A stretch of 64,000 nt of DNA from Streptomyces ficellus (GCF_009739905.1 NZ_CP034279.1:4836001-4900000); one strand, 5' to 3'. Counted from the first letter of the stretch, positions 1 to 10,744 are shown. Notes: generated from the letters alone by a model not told the origin. Program-made: numbers and translations.

Positions 1-1784
1 GGACCCGGCTGGACGGCGACACGCTCGCCGAGGCCGGACGGGTCCTGGACGAGGCCGCCGCGCGGCAGCGGCTGTCGTCCCGGCACACCGTCGTCGCCAT
101 CGCCGGACCCACCGGGAGCGGCAAGTCGACACTGATCAACGCGCTGGCGGGCGTACCCGTGTCGGAGACCGGGCTCCGCAGGCCCACCACCGCCAACCCC
201 ATCGCCTGCACCTGGTCCGAGGGCGCGGCCGGGCTGCTGGACCGGCTGGCCATCCCGGGACGGCTGCGGCGCAGGCCGCTGGCCGGCGGAGCGGGCGACG
301 AGGCGCTGCAGGGCCTGGTCCTGGTCGACCTGCCCGACCACGACTCGGCGGTCGTCGCCCACCGCGACCAGGTCGACCGGGTGCTGGCCCTGGTCGACGC
401 CGTCATCTGGGTCGTCGACCCGGAGAAGTACGCGGACGCGGCCCTGCACGAGCGCTACCTGCGCCCCCTGGCGGGCCATGCCGAGGTGACCTTCGTGGTC
501 CTCAACCAGGTCGACCGGCTCCCCGGCGACGCCGCCCACCAGGTGCTGGACGACCTGCGGCGGCTGCTGGACGAGGACGGGATGGCCCTCGGCGAGCACG
601 GCGAACCGGGCGCCACCGTCCTCGCCGTGTCCGCGCTCACCGGCGAGGGCGTGGGGGAACTGCGCGAACTCCTCGGCGCGTTCGTCCAGGGCCGCGGCGC
701 CGCCGAACGGCGCCTGTCGGCGGACGTGGACGCGGCGGCCGCCCGGCTGCGCCCGGTGTACATGGCCGACGGCCACCCCGGTCTGGGCGAGCGTTCCCGC
801 GAGGACTTCGGCGCGCGGCTCGCGGTCGCCGTCGGCGCCCGGGCGGCCGGCGAGGCGGCGGAACGCGAATGGCGGCGCAACGCGGGACGCGCCTGCGGGA
901 CGCCCTGGCTGCGGCTGTGGCGCTGGTACGAGCGGATGCGGACGCACGGGGGCGTGGCGGGCGCGGAGGAGGGCGCCGAGCAGAGCGCCGCCTCCGCGGA
1001 GGAGGACGAGCTGACGGCGCGCCAGCGGGTCGAGCAGGCCGTACGGGTGGTCGCCGACGAGGCCTCGCGCGGGCTGCCGGCACCCTGGGCGCAGGCGGTG
1101 CGCGAGGCGGCGGTACGCGGGGCCCGCGGCCTTCCGGAGGCGCTGGACGAGCTGGCGGTGTCGGTGGCGGCGCCCCCGGCGGGCGGCAGGCCGCCCCGGC
1201 CCGCGTGGTGGCCGGCCGCCGTACTGGCGCAGGCGGCCATGACGCTGCTCCAGTTCTACGGCGCCCTGTGGCTGGTCGGCCAGATCGTCGGCGTCCTCGA
1301 ACCGGGCCTCGTCCCGCCGGTCCTGGTCATGCTCGCGGGCATCCTCGGCGGGCCCCTGGTGGAGTGGGCGTGCGCGGCGGCGGCCCGGGGCCCGGCCCGG
1401 CGGTACGGGCAGGAGACGGAGCGCCGGCTGCGCGAGGCGGCGGCGGGGTGCGGGCGGGCGAGGGTGCTCGACCCGGTGGCGGCGGAGCTGATGCGGTACC
1501 GCGAGGTGCGCGAGCGGTACGCACACGTGGCGCGCCGGCGCGGCGACGGTAGCGGCCCCGCCTCGGTGATCGTCCGGACGGTCGGGGGACGGGGAGGGGC
1601 GGTGGGGCCGGTGGGAGCTGTAGGGCCGGTAGGAGCTGTGGGGCCTGTGGGACAGGTCGCACAGGTGGGGTCTCCGGGACTTTCTGAGCCTTCTGGGTCT
1701 TCCGGGACTTCGGGGGCCCCGGGGGCCTCGGGACCGTTGGGACAACTCGGGCTCACGGGGCTGAAGGGCCTGCGGAGGTTGTGA
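1..1784 (+). CDS. YfjP/dynamin-like GTPase, 5' end outside window
   Basis: The reading frame is open from the first bases of the window, so the N-terminus lies upstream. A P-loop GPTGSGKST is encoded at about 93-119, before any usable start codon, which shows that a start at 159 would delete the G1 motif. Further GTPase elements follow: a PTTANP segment (G2 area), VDLPD (G3-like), NQVD (G4) and SAL (G5). Near the C-terminus two hydrophobic segments (about 1201-1380) predict membrane association. Such proteins in Streptomyces usually pair with a second GTPase gene just upstream, which cannot be seen here. The C-terminal 60 residues are an unusual Gly/Val/Pro then Gly/Ser repeat tail. The biological role is unknown; ribosome-binding or dynamin-like membrane roles are possible. 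Confidence 0.8.
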   Translation, partial: TRLDGDTLAEAGRVLDEAAARQRLSSRHTVVAIAGPTGSGKSTLINALAGVPVSETGLRRPTTANPIACTWSEGAAGLLDRLAIPGRLRRRPLAGGAGDEALQGLVLVDLPDHDSAVVAHRDQVDRVLALVDAVIWVVDPEKYADAALHERYLRPLAGHAEVTFVVLNQVDRLPGDAAHQVLDDLRRLLDEDGMALGEHGEPGATVLAVSALTGEGVGELRELLGAFVQGRGAAERRLSADVDAAAARLRPVYMADGHPGLGERSREDFGARLAVAVGARAAGEAAEREWRRNAGRACGTPWLRLWRWYERMRTHGGVAGAEEGAEQSAASAEEDELTARQRVEQAVRVVADEASRGLPAPWAQAVREAAVRGARGLPEALDELAVSVAAPPAGGRPPRPAWWPAAVLAQAAMTLLQFYGALWLVGQIVGVLEPGLVPPVLVMLAGILGGPLVEWACAAAARGPARRYGQETERRLREAAAGCGRARVLDPVAAELMRYREVRERYAHVARRRGDGSGPASVIVRTVGGRGGAVGPVGAVGPVGAVGPVGQVAQVGSPGLSEPSGSSGTSGAPGASGPLGQLGLTGLKGLRRL

Positions 1785-1877
1785 CGTCCGCGGGCGGTGT
1801 GGGGGACGTGACGGGTGTGGGCGAGGAGGCGGGTCTGGGCGGCGGCCGGATGGACGTCCCCCTTGCGGGTGGTGTCC

Positions 1878-1904
1878 TTGTCCACAAACCGGGCCTCATC
1901 CACA
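1878..1904 (+). promoter_or_regulatory. two DnaA-box-like 9-mers upstream of ssbB
   Basis: TTGTCCACA at 1878-1886 matches the preferred Streptomyces DnaA box, and TCATCCACA at 1896-1904 is a close variant, both on the plus strand, 18 bp start to start. They lie 73-99 bp upstream of the ssb start, where a promoter would be. The sites are read directly; binding by DnaA is inferred. Confidence 0.4.
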
Positions 1905-1976
1905 GGGCCGGGTGGGATTTCGGCGGGCGGGCCAGCATGAGGTCAGTCAGCAGGACGACCGTGAGGGGTGGGTGTC

Positions 1977-2504
1977 ATGAACGACACGATGGTGACGGTG
2001 GTGGGCAATGTCGCGACGAGCGTGGACTACCGCGACACCGCGATGGGAGGCGTGGCGAAATTCCGGTTCGCGGCGACCGCGCGCCGCTGGGACCGCGAGA
2101 AGGCGGCCTGGGTGGACGGACACACGAGTTTCTGCACGGTGAGCGCGTGGCGGGCGCTGGCCGCCAACCTGGCCGCGTCGGTGTCGGTCGGTGACCCGCT
2201 GGTCGTCCACGGGCGGCTGAGGGTGCGGGAGGAGGACTGGGACGGTCAGCGCCGGACGTTCGTCGACCTCGAGGCGTCGGCGGCCGGACACGACCTGACG
2301 CGCGGGACCTCGGCGTTCAGGAGGGTGACGAAGGGCGAGCCCCGCGCGGCGGACCGGACGGGCGACGGGAGCGAGCCGGCCGGGGCGGGCGGCGACGGCG
2401 GCGCGACCGGGACGAACGGGACCACCGGGACCACCGGAACGACCGGGTCGGCGGGGGCGGCGGGAGGTGGTGCGGCGGACCGGCAGGCCGAGCTGGTGTC
2501 GTGA
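1977..2504 (+). CDS. ssbB: single-stranded DNA-binding protein, SsbB type
   Basis: This 175-residue protein has an N-terminal OB fold (MVTVVGNVATSVDYR, then FRFAATARRW, a WRALAANLAASVSVGDPLVVHGRL segment and the FVDLEAS strand). The ATG at 1977 is chosen because a GAGGGGTGGG ribosome-binding stretch precedes it. The C-terminal third is a Gly/Thr/Ala-rich low-complexity tail ending in AELVS, without the acidic DDxPF tip that the housekeeping SsbA uses to recruit partner proteins. This matches the Streptomyces SsbB paralogue, which is linked to chromosome segregation in sporulation. It stands alone rather than between rpsF and rpsR, again as expected for SsbB. Confidence 0.88.
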   Translation: MNDTMVTVVGNVATSVDYRDTAMGGVAKFRFAATARRWDREKAAWVDGHTSFCTVSAWRALAANLAASVSVGDPLVVHGRLRVREEDWDGQRRTFVDLEASAAGHDLTRGTSAFRRVTKGEPRAADRTGDGSEPAGAGGDGGATGTNGTTGTTGTTGSAGAAGGGAADRQAELVS

Positions 2505-2746
2505 CGGTGTGTCAGGGGTGGGCCACCGAGCGGCGCGGTGATGTGGAGATTCGGCGAGTACGGGCCTCGTGAACCGGCGTTCGCGATAACGATTCCGATT
2601 CGGAATGGTTGTCTGACGGTATGACAGGGGACTGTGCAAGGTCGCCTCTCTAGGATTCCCGGGTACTCACGGGGCACTTGAGTCGGCAGGCGAGGCACTC
2701 CCCCCACGCGCCACGTGCGCAAAAGTCTCGCCCGGAGGGGAATTCT

Positions 2747-4177
2747 GTGTTTGCTGGGTTTTCTGTACGGAGGTGGAGGAGGCGTCCCGCCCGCCTCCTC
2801 GCCGCGGTCGTGACCTCCGGTCTGGTCGCCGGGGGAGCGGTGGCCGGGGCGACCGCCGCCGTGGCCGACGAGGCATCACAGCACCAGGGCGGCGCCGCCG
2901 CCACCCTCAACGGGCTCACCACCTTCGACCAGGCGGTGCTCCACGTCGACGGTGAGAAGCAGGAGATCCCGGCGGGCCTCTTCGAGATGACCGTCGACGG
3001 CGGCGGAACGCTCAAGACCTACTGCGTCGACCTCCACAAGCCCACCCAGGAGAAGGCCCGGTACCAGGAGACGTCCTGGGACCAGACCGCGCTCGGCGGC
3101 AACAAGGACGCGGGCCGGATCCGGTGGATCCTCCAGCACTCCTACCCCCAGGTCGACGACTTGGGCGAGCTGGCGGCGGACGCCGGCACGGGACCGCTCA
3201 CCGCCGGCACCGCGGCCGCCGGCACGCAGGTCGCCATCTGGCGCTACTCGGACAAGGCGCAGATCCAGGCGCTCGACCCGGCGGCCGAGAGGCTCGCCGA
3301 CTGGCTGGAGAAGGAGGCCCGGAGCGTCGCGGAGCCCGAGGCGTCGCTCAGCCTGGAGCCCAGCGCCGTGTCCGGCCCCGCCGGCGGCCGGATCGGCCCC
3401 GTGACCGTGCGCACCGACGCCGCCCGGGTCTCGGTGTCCCCGCCCGCCGACGCCGCCGCCAGCGGGATCAGGATCACCGACGGCAACGGCAAGCCGGTCA
3501 CCTCGGCGGCCGACGGCAGCCGGCTGTACTTCGACGTCCCCGCCAAGGCGGCCGACGGCTCCGCCGCGCTCACCGTGCAGGCCACCACCTCCGTGCCGGT
3601 CGGCCGCGCCTTCAGCGGCGTCACCAAGAGCCAGACGCAGATCCTGGCCGGCTCCAGCGAGTCGACCGTCTCCGCCACCGCCGGGGCCACCTGGGCGACG
3701 GCCGGCCCCATACCGGCCCTCTCGGCCCGGAAGAACTGCGCCAAGAGCGGCGTGGACGTCACGGTCACCAACCGGGGCGACGCCGCCTTCGGCTTCGAGC
3801 TGATGGGCCTCACCCACTCCGTCCGGGCCGGCGAGACCCGCACCGTGACCGTCCCGGTCGCGGAGGACCAGCCGTACGACGTCACGGTCACCGCCCCCGG
3901 CGGCTTCCGGAAGACGTTCACCGGCACCCTCGACTGCCGCACCACGGGCAGCACCGCCGTCCCCATGACCGGCGAGCAGGGCAACGGGCCGAGCCCCCTC
4001 TCGGCAGGCGGCACGTCCACCGGCCCCGTTGGGACGGACGACGGACCGGACCTCGCCGAGACGGGAGCCTCCGGCGCCACGCCCATGATCGCGGGCATAG
4101 CGCTGGCGATGCTGGTGATCGGCGGCGCCGCCGTCTTCCTGCTCCGCAAGAAGAAGGACCCGGGCGCCGAGGACTGA
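2747..4177 (+). CDS. thioester-domain (TQXA) surface protein with LAETG sorting signal
   Basis: The 476-residue precursor starts at a GTG with GGAGGGG 6 bp upstream. It has an Arg-rich signal peptide (about 1-40), then a thioester domain with Cys93 in TYCVDLH and Gln161 in TQVAIW, the pair that forms an internal Cys-Gln thioester in Gram-positive adhesins. A beta-rich stalk follows, then a Thr/Gly/Pro spacer, LAETG (436-440), a hydrophobic segment and a positively charged RKKK tail. LAxTG is the signal used by Streptomyces class E sortases, so the protein is probably anchored covalently to peptidoglycan. Its covalent target on the outside is unknown. It is monocistronic. Confidence 0.85.
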   Translation: MFAGFSVRRWRRRPARLLAAVVTSGLVAGGAVAGATAAVADEASQHQGGAAATLNGLTTFDQAVLHVDGEKQEIPAGLFEMTVDGGGTLKTYCVDLHKPTQEKARYQETSWDQTALGGNKDAGRIRWILQHSYPQVDDLGELAADAGTGPLTAGTAAAGTQVAIWRYSDKAQIQALDPAAERLADWLEKEARSVAEPEASLSLEPSAVSGPAGGRIGPVTVRTDAARVSVSPPADAAASGIRITDGNGKPVTSAADGSRLYFDVPAKAADGSAALTVQATTSVPVGRAFSGVTKSQTQILAGSSESTVSATAGATWATAGPIPALSARKNCAKSGVDVTVTNRGDAAFGFELMGLTHSVRAGETRTVTVPVAEDQPYDVTVTAPGGFRKTFTGTLDCRTTGSTAVPMTGEQGNGPSPLSAGGTSTGPVGTDDGPDLAETGASGATPMIAGIALAMLVIGGAAVFLLRKKKDPGAED

Positions 4178-4359
4178 CGGACCCGGGGGCTGACGGGCGC
4201 CGGGGGCTGACGGACGCGCCCGGGCGGTGGCCCGCCGCCGGGGCGCGGGCGGCGTAGCCCCTGGCGGGCGGCGCGGGACGATACGGGTTTCCGTCGCGGG
4301 GTGGCCGTCAGGCAAGATGGGGTGTATCTGCCCACTCACGGACTGCCGGACGGTTTCTC

Positions 4360-6024
<1,665 letters not shown>

Positions 6025-6034
6025 GGCAGCGGCA

Positions 6035-6481
6035 GTGGCTCGTCACATCTACAGCTGTCCCCTCCGCTGGTCGGACATGGACGCCTTCGGGCACGTCAAC
6101 AACGTCGTCTTCCTCCGGTACCTGGAGGAGGCGCGGATCGACTTCATGTTCCGGCTCGCGCCGGGGGACGGTTCGCCCTCCTTCTCCGGCGGGTCCGTCG
6201 TGGCCCGGCACGAGATCGACTACGTGCGCCCGTTGGTCCACCGGCACGAGCCGGTGACCATCGAGTCGTGGGTCACGAAGATCGGCGCGGCGTCGCTGAC
6301 GATCGCGTACGAGATCAAGGACCCGGACCAGGTGTACGTGCGGGCCTCGACGGTCGTCGTGCCGTTCGACCTGGAGGCCCAGCGCCCGCGCCGCATCTCG
6401 GCGGAGGAGCGGTCGTTCCTCGAGGAGTACGTCGACGACGGCATGCGCTCGCCCGCGCCGGGGGAGGCCGCCGCGGCATGA
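6035..6481 (+). CDS. acyl-CoA thioesterase, 4HBT hotdog family
   Basis: The 148-residue protein carries the 4HBT active-site motif SDMDAFGHVNNVVFLRYLEEAR near the N-terminus, with Asp17 as the likely catalytic acid, and the central LTIAYEI strand of a hotdog fold. It starts with GTG only 10 bp after ettA and ends in an ATGA overlap with the next gene, so the three are probably one transcript. The exact acyl substrate cannot be read from the sequence; YbgC/FcbC-like enzymes act on short- or aryl-acyl-CoAs. Confidence 0.85.
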   Translation: MARHIYSCPLRWSDMDAFGHVNNVVFLRYLEEARIDFMFRLAPGDGSPSFSGGSVVARHEIDYVRPLVHRHEPVTIESWVTKIGAASLTIAYEIKDPDQVYVRASTVVVPFDLEAQRPRRISAEERSFLEEYVDDGMRSPAPGEAAAA

Positions 6482-7143
6482 CTCCGCCGCTGCACTTCGC
6501 CGACGCCAGGGAGGCCGCCGACCTCGCGGCCTTCCTGGCCCGGCTGATCCACTACGACAGGGCCGCCGCCGTCCGCCTCCAGGCGGGTGGCGGGGCCCTG
6601 GCCGTGTTCGGGCGGCCGCCGTCGTTCGAGGTGCTGGCCATCCGGACGGCGGCGCTCCTGGACGACGCGCCGCTGGACGTCACCGTGTCGGCGGGGCAAC
6701 TCCTCGACGGCATCGAGGAGTCGGCGGGCAAGGCCATGGTCCCGGACCCCGTCACCGGCCCGCCGTGGGCCGGCGTCCTTCCCCCGCGCGGCGGCTGGCA
6801 GGAGGCCCCCGGCCTCCCCGACGCCGCCGGACTGCGCGGAGCGGTCGCCGCGGCGGTGGCCGAGTTCCGCGAGCGGGACACCGCCCTGCCGGCCGAGCGC
6901 CGCAACCGCGCCGAGCGCGACCGGATCGGGCGGGAGATCTGGACCCGCACGATCGGCGCCACCGGCCTTCCCCTGCGCGCCGTGCACGCCGCCCAGTCGC
7001 TGGGCTTCCTGCCCCCGCACGACGTGCCGGTGGCCCTGCTCGCCGCGGGCTCGTGGCTGCGGCTGCGCACCCCGTACGGATCGATCGCCGTCCGCAAGGC
7101 CGGTATCGGACCGGGACTGACCGTCACCCCGGTCCGGACGTAA
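6478..7143 (+). CDS. conserved actinobacterial protein of unknown function
   Basis: The 221-residue soluble protein is translationally coupled to the thioesterase (ATGA overlap at 6478-6481). No catalytic motif was recognised. It has alpha/beta composition, a charged helical stretch ERRNRAERDRIGREIWTRT in the second half, and no signal peptide or membrane segment. Codon third positions are strongly GC, supporting a real gene. It resembles unknown proteins that accompany this thioesterase in Streptomyces, but no function is assigned. Confidence 0.7.
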   Translation: MTPPLHFADAREAADLAAFLARLIHYDRAAAVRLQAGGGALAVFGRPPSFEVLAIRTAALLDDAPLDVTVSAGQLLDGIEESAGKAMVPDPVTGPPWAGVLPPRGGWQEAPGLPDAAGLRGAVAAAVAEFRERDTALPAERRNRAERDRIGREIWTRTIGATGLPLRAVHAAQSLGFLPPHDVPVALLAAGSWLRLRTPYGSIAVRKAGIGPGLTVTPVRT

Positions 7144-7272
7144 GGGCCCGGCGGGCGGGTCGTACCACCGGGTTCGACATGGCCGCCCGGGCGCCGTTCG
7201 GCGCGGCACTCAAACGCACGGGGGGCGCCACGCGGCCGCGGCCGCGGCGCCACGCCGCGCGCTTCCCACCGC

Positions 7273-9540
7273 TCAGTCGCCTCTCGGGACCCAGCGGTGG
7301 GTGAATCTGGCCGCCAGCCATCCGCCGGCCACCGTCGCCGCCGCGCAGACCGTGACCGCCACCGTGAGGCCGCCGGCCAGCAGTGCCAGGGGTGAACTTC
7401 CCGATGGGGACAGGAAGCCGAGGTTCACGCCGGCGAGCAGGGCCGCGGCGAGGGCGGCCGGGGCGAGTACGCAGGCCATGGGGACGCCCATGCCCCAGTA
7501 GGCGACCCGCAGGTGGAAGCGCGTGCCCGAGGTGTAGCCGGCCAGGGGGCGCAGTTCGTCGGCGCGGTCGAGGAACGCGTGCAGCAACCCCGCCGCACCC
7601 GTGAGGGCCAGCAGCAGGAACCCGGCGGCCGCCACCAGCACCACCCAGCCGGCCTGCCGCGCGCGGGCCTGGGCGCCGACGACGCTGCCGGCGCCCGGGA
7701 CGTCGACGTGGGGCAGCGGCAGCGTGGCCAGGGCGGCCCGTTCGGCACGCTCACGCCCTTCCGGGCCGCCGGTCAGCACCACGAACGGACCCTGTGCCTC
7801 CAGCAACGCCGCCCGGGAGGCGGACGCCTGGACGTGGACGCTGCCGAAGCTCATCCAGCGCAGCGCCTCCGTGCGGGGCGTGCGCTCCCGGTACACCTCC
7901 CGCACCGGCAGGGCCCGGTCGCGCGGGCAGGACCGCATGGCGCCCAGGGCGGCCAGGTCGCGGCAGTCCCCCCGCAGCACGGGGCCCGCACCTTCCGGCG
8001 TCCCGCTGCCCGGGAGGACGCGCAGGACTCGGGTCTCCGGGCCCAGCGCGGTGAGGAAGCGGGCGTACGCCTCCTGGCTCGGAGGTGCGCTGTAGACCTC
8101 CAGGAGCCCGCCGCCGAGGCGTTCGCCGAGGACGGTGGCGTTCCGGGCCCCCGCCGTCAGGTCGGTCACCAGCACCAGGGCCTGGGCGACGAGCCCCAGC
8201 ATGACGACGAGCGCCGCGCCCGCCCGGGCGACGACCGCCGGATGGGCGGCCGCCCAGCGCCCGCCGATCAGCCGCGCCGGGTTCGCCGTGCCGCGGCCGG
8301 TGAGCCGTTCGGCGGCGCGGGCGGCGGCCCGCCCCAGGAGCGGCGGCAGCCCGACGAGCGTCAGCGTGGTGCCCAGGACGAACAGTCGGAGGCCCATCGC
8401 CTGGCCCACCGCCGCCCCGGCGACCACGGCCAGGGCGCCGGTCCCGCACAGGACGCCGGGCCACGCCGACGGCGGGCGCCGCGCCGCCTGCGGCCGGCCG
8501 GACCCCGCGGGGCGCACCCGCAGGTGCAGCGCGGCGAACATCAGGCACAGGGCCGCCCACACGCCCACCGACGTGAGGGGGAACTGCCACCGCAGCGGCG
8601 CCAGATCGGCGGCCGGCACCTCGTACCCGGTCAGCGGCAGCCGGACCCCGGTCAGCGTGAGCGCCGCCAGCGGTACGCCCGCGAGCACGACGCCGGCGGC
8701 CAGCGGGCGCAGGGCCTCCCCGGCCGCGACCCTCGCCCGTACGGAACGCCCCGCGCCGATCGCGAAGAGCACCGCCAGGCGCCGGTCCCGCTGCCGGGCA
8801 CCGAGCCGGGAGGCGACGACGAGCAGGACGCCCACCGGCAGCCCCAGCTGGGGCACCAGCAGCCAGAGGAAGTCGCCCTCCGGCCGGTCGAACGACTGGC
8901 TCGCGAAGTACGCGGGGTCGCCCGGCCGTTCCGTCCCGAAACCGCTGATCCCCAGCGTCGTGGCGTACCCCTTGACGCTCACGCCGGCCGGCGGGCGGAC
9001 GTACACGAACAGCTCTCCCGCGTCGGCGAGCCCCTCGCGCCCGATCGTGCCCGCGAGCCTGCCGTACCGGGTGGCGGCGGCCGGCATGGCGTCGAGCAGC
9101 GCCGGTGACACGAACGACTCACCGGGTTCCGGCAGGCGGGGCAGGCCCGGCGGCAGGGGCGCGGACGGGTCGGCGGGCTCGACGTACACCACCGAGAAGA
9201 CCTTCTCCCCCCAGGTGTCGTCGCTCTGCGCCCACCAGGCGGCCGGCCGCGCGCCGGGCTCCGCCGCGACGGGGACCCGGGCCGCCACGCGGGCCTGGCG
9301 TCCCTCGTACACCGTGTGGACCGCCTGGACGCCCCACACCAGCAGCGCCGCCGCCATCCCGGTGAGCACCAGGCACAGGGCCTGGACGGTGAGCCGTGGG
9401 TCGCGCCGCCCGCCGCGGCCCGCCGAGGCGCGCCGCCCGACGGCGAGCAGGTGCGCGGTCGCGCCGCGGCGCGGGGCGCGGCCCGCCCACCGGCCGCCGG
9501 TCGCCCGTCGGTCACTGGTCGTGCGCCGGGTGCCGCTCAC
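7273..9540 (-). CDS. ABC transporter permease, FtsX/MacB-like
   Basis: The 755-residue protein starts at a GTG whose GTGA overlaps the stop of the ATPase gene. It has a cytoplasmic Arg-rich N-terminus, a first membrane helix (LCLVLTGMAAALLVWGV), a large extracellular domain, and several later clusters of hydrophobic helices including two FtsX-like units. FtsX/MacB permeases do not form a classical substrate channel; they transmit ATPase movements across the membrane to extrude a substrate or regulate a wall enzyme. With the upstream ATPase and a small secreted protein it forms a three-gene operon (10582 to 7273). The substrate is unknown. Confidence 0.8.
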   Translation of the reverse strand: MSGTRRTTSDRRATGGRWAGRAPRRGATAHLLAVGRRASAGRGGRRDPRLTVQALCLVLTGMAAALLVWGVQAVHTVYEGRQARVAARVPVAAEPGARPAAWWAQSDDTWGEKVFSVVYVEPADPSAPLPPGLPRLPEPGESFVSPALLDAMPAAATRYGRLAGTIGREGLADAGELFVYVRPPAGVSVKGYATTLGISGFGTERPGDPAYFASQSFDRPEGDFLWLLVPQLGLPVGVLLVVASRLGARQRDRRLAVLFAIGAGRSVRARVAAGEALRPLAAGVVLAGVPLAALTLTGVRLPLTGYEVPAADLAPLRWQFPLTSVGVWAALCLMFAALHLRVRPAGSGRPQAARRPPSAWPGVLCGTGALAVVAGAAVGQAMGLRLFVLGTTLTLVGLPPLLGRAAARAAERLTGRGTANPARLIGGRWAAAHPAVVARAGAALVVMLGLVAQALVLVTDLTAGARNATVLGERLGGGLLEVYSAPPSQEAYARFLTALGPETRVLRVLPGSGTPEGAGPVLRGDCRDLAALGAMRSCPRDRALPVREVYRERTPRTEALRWMSFGSVHVQASASRAALLEAQGPFVVLTGGPEGRERAERAALATLPLPHVDVPGAGSVVGAQARARQAGWVVLVAAAGFLLLALTGAAGLLHAFLDRADELRPLAGYTSGTRFHLRVAYWGMGVPMACVLAPAALAAALLAGVNLGFLSPSGSSPLALLAGGLTVAVTVCAAATVAGGWLAARFTHRWVPRGD

Positions 9541-10262
9541 GCGCCCGCCGGGGTGCTGTCGGTGGTCTCGTGCAACCGCCGGTCACGGAGCGCCAGTTGG
9601 CGGTCGGCACAGAACGCGACCACGGGATTGTGCGTGACCACGACGAGGGTGCAGCCGTACTGGACGGGCAGCGCGAAGAGCAGCGCGCAGACGTCGTCCG
9701 TGGCGCGCTCGTCGAGCGCCCCGGTCGGCTCGTCGGCGAGGATCACCGGTGGCCGGGTCGACAACGCGCGGGCCACGGCGACCCGTTGGCGCTCGCCGCC
9801 GGACAGGACGCCGGCCGGGGAGTCCGCGACCGCGCCCACGCCCAGCTCGCGCAGCAGCCGCCCGGCCGTCCCGTACGCCTCGCGGCGGCCCCGGCCGGCG
9901 ATGAGGAGGGGCAGCGCGGTGTTCTCCAGGGCGCTCAGTTCGGGCAGCAGCTCCCCGAACTGGTAGATGAAGCCCAGGGTGCCGAGCCGCCACGCCGCGG
10001 CCTTCGCGGGCCGCAGCGCGCCGGTGTCGGTGCCGCACACGCGGACGGTCCCGGCGCGGGGGCGGTACAGCCCGGCCAGGCAGGACAGCAGGGTGGACTT
10101 GCCGCTGCCGCTGGGGCCCGTGACGGCGACGGACTCGCCCGCGTGGGCGGTCATGGCCGCGTCGCGCAGCAGGGTGCGGCCACCGAGTTCGCAGGTCAGG
10201 CCGGACACCAGCACGGTGGGCGCGGCCAGGGGGGTCAGGGGTGCCTCTTCCAGCTGGAGCAC
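9537..10262 (-). CDS. ABC transporter ATP-binding protein, LolD/MacB type
   Basis: The protein contains Walker A GPSGSGKST, a Q-loop FIYQFGELLPELSALEN, signature LSGGERQR and Walker B VILADEPTGALDE, followed by an H-loop VVTHNP. This set is typical of the ATPases that serve FtsX/MacB permeases. The start is uncertain: GTG at 10262 (241 residues) lies inside the end of the secreted-protein gene, giving a 28-bp overlap and suggesting translational coupling; an in-frame start at 10292 is also possible. No strong separate ribosome-binding site was seen. Confidence 0.85.
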   Translation of the reverse strand: MLQLEEAPLTPLAAPTVLVSGLTCELGGRTLLRDAAMTAHAGESVAVTGPSGSGKSTLLSCLAGLYRPRAGTVRVCGTDTGALRPAKAAAWRLGTLGFIYQFGELLPELSALENTALPLLIAGRGRREAYGTAGRLLRELGVGAVADSPAGVLSGGERQRVAVARALSTRPPVILADEPTGALDERATDDVCALLFALPVQYGCTLVVVTHNPVVAFCADRQLALRDRRLHETTDSTPAGA

Positions 10263-10582
10263 GCGTCCGACACGAGGGGACGGTTCTCGCACGTCTGCAG
10301 GGTGTAGATCGAGTACGTGCCGGTGGTGGAGGACCGGCAGTAGCCGTTCTGCTCCTCCATGCGCACGACCGTGTTGGGCGTGGTCCGCTTGAAGTTGACG
10401 TACACGTTGAAGCCGTCGTACTCGCGGTCGCAGACACCGGCGTACTTGTGGTCCTGGCCGATGTAGCCGAAGTCCTCACCCTCGTAGACGTAGAAGGTGT
10501 CACCGAACGCGGTGCCGGCCCCGAGCAGCGCCGTCACCGTCGCGATCGCCACGGCGCCCAGCCGCGATGTCCTCCGTCGCAC
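10235..10582 (-). CDS. small secreted four-cysteine protein of unknown function
   Basis: The 115-residue precursor starts at a GTG with GGAGG 7 bp upstream. A positively charged N-terminus (RRRTSR), a hydrophobic core (AVAIATVTALLGA) and an AFG-type cleavage site give a signal peptide of about 27 residues. The mature part is rich in Tyr, Asp and Asn and has four cysteines (in VCDRE, GYCRS, QTCEN and DACSS), consistent with two disulfides. It is the first gene of the operon with the ABC transporter, and its 3' end overlaps the ATPase start. It could be the exported cargo, an extracellular partner of the permease, or a peptide-like factor; the sequence alone does not decide. Confidence 0.75.
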   Translation of the reverse strand: MRRRTSRLGAVAIATVTALLGAGTAFGDTFYVYEGEDFGYIGQDHKYAGVCDREYDGFNVYVNFKRTTPNTVVRMEEQNGYCRSSTTGTYSIYTLQTCENRPLVSDACSSWKRHP

Positions 10583-10744
10583 GTTGCACCTCCACAAGAC
10601 GAGGGGCACCCGCCGGCTGCGGATGCCCGTTCGATGTGTTGCGGCTGTGAACTTAGGTGGTGGAGGGTGCCCAGGGGGACCGGGTACGGGAGATCTGGCC
10701 GGAACCTTTTCTGTCACTTCCCGGTTACGGAGCGTATGCGCCGC

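Noticed and set aside
455..1240. Long antisense open frames opposite the GTPase and most other genes
   Set aside because: They arise because GC-rich third positions remove stop codons on the opposite strand. Their products are Arg/Pro/Ala-rich without motifs, and lack ribosome-binding sites.
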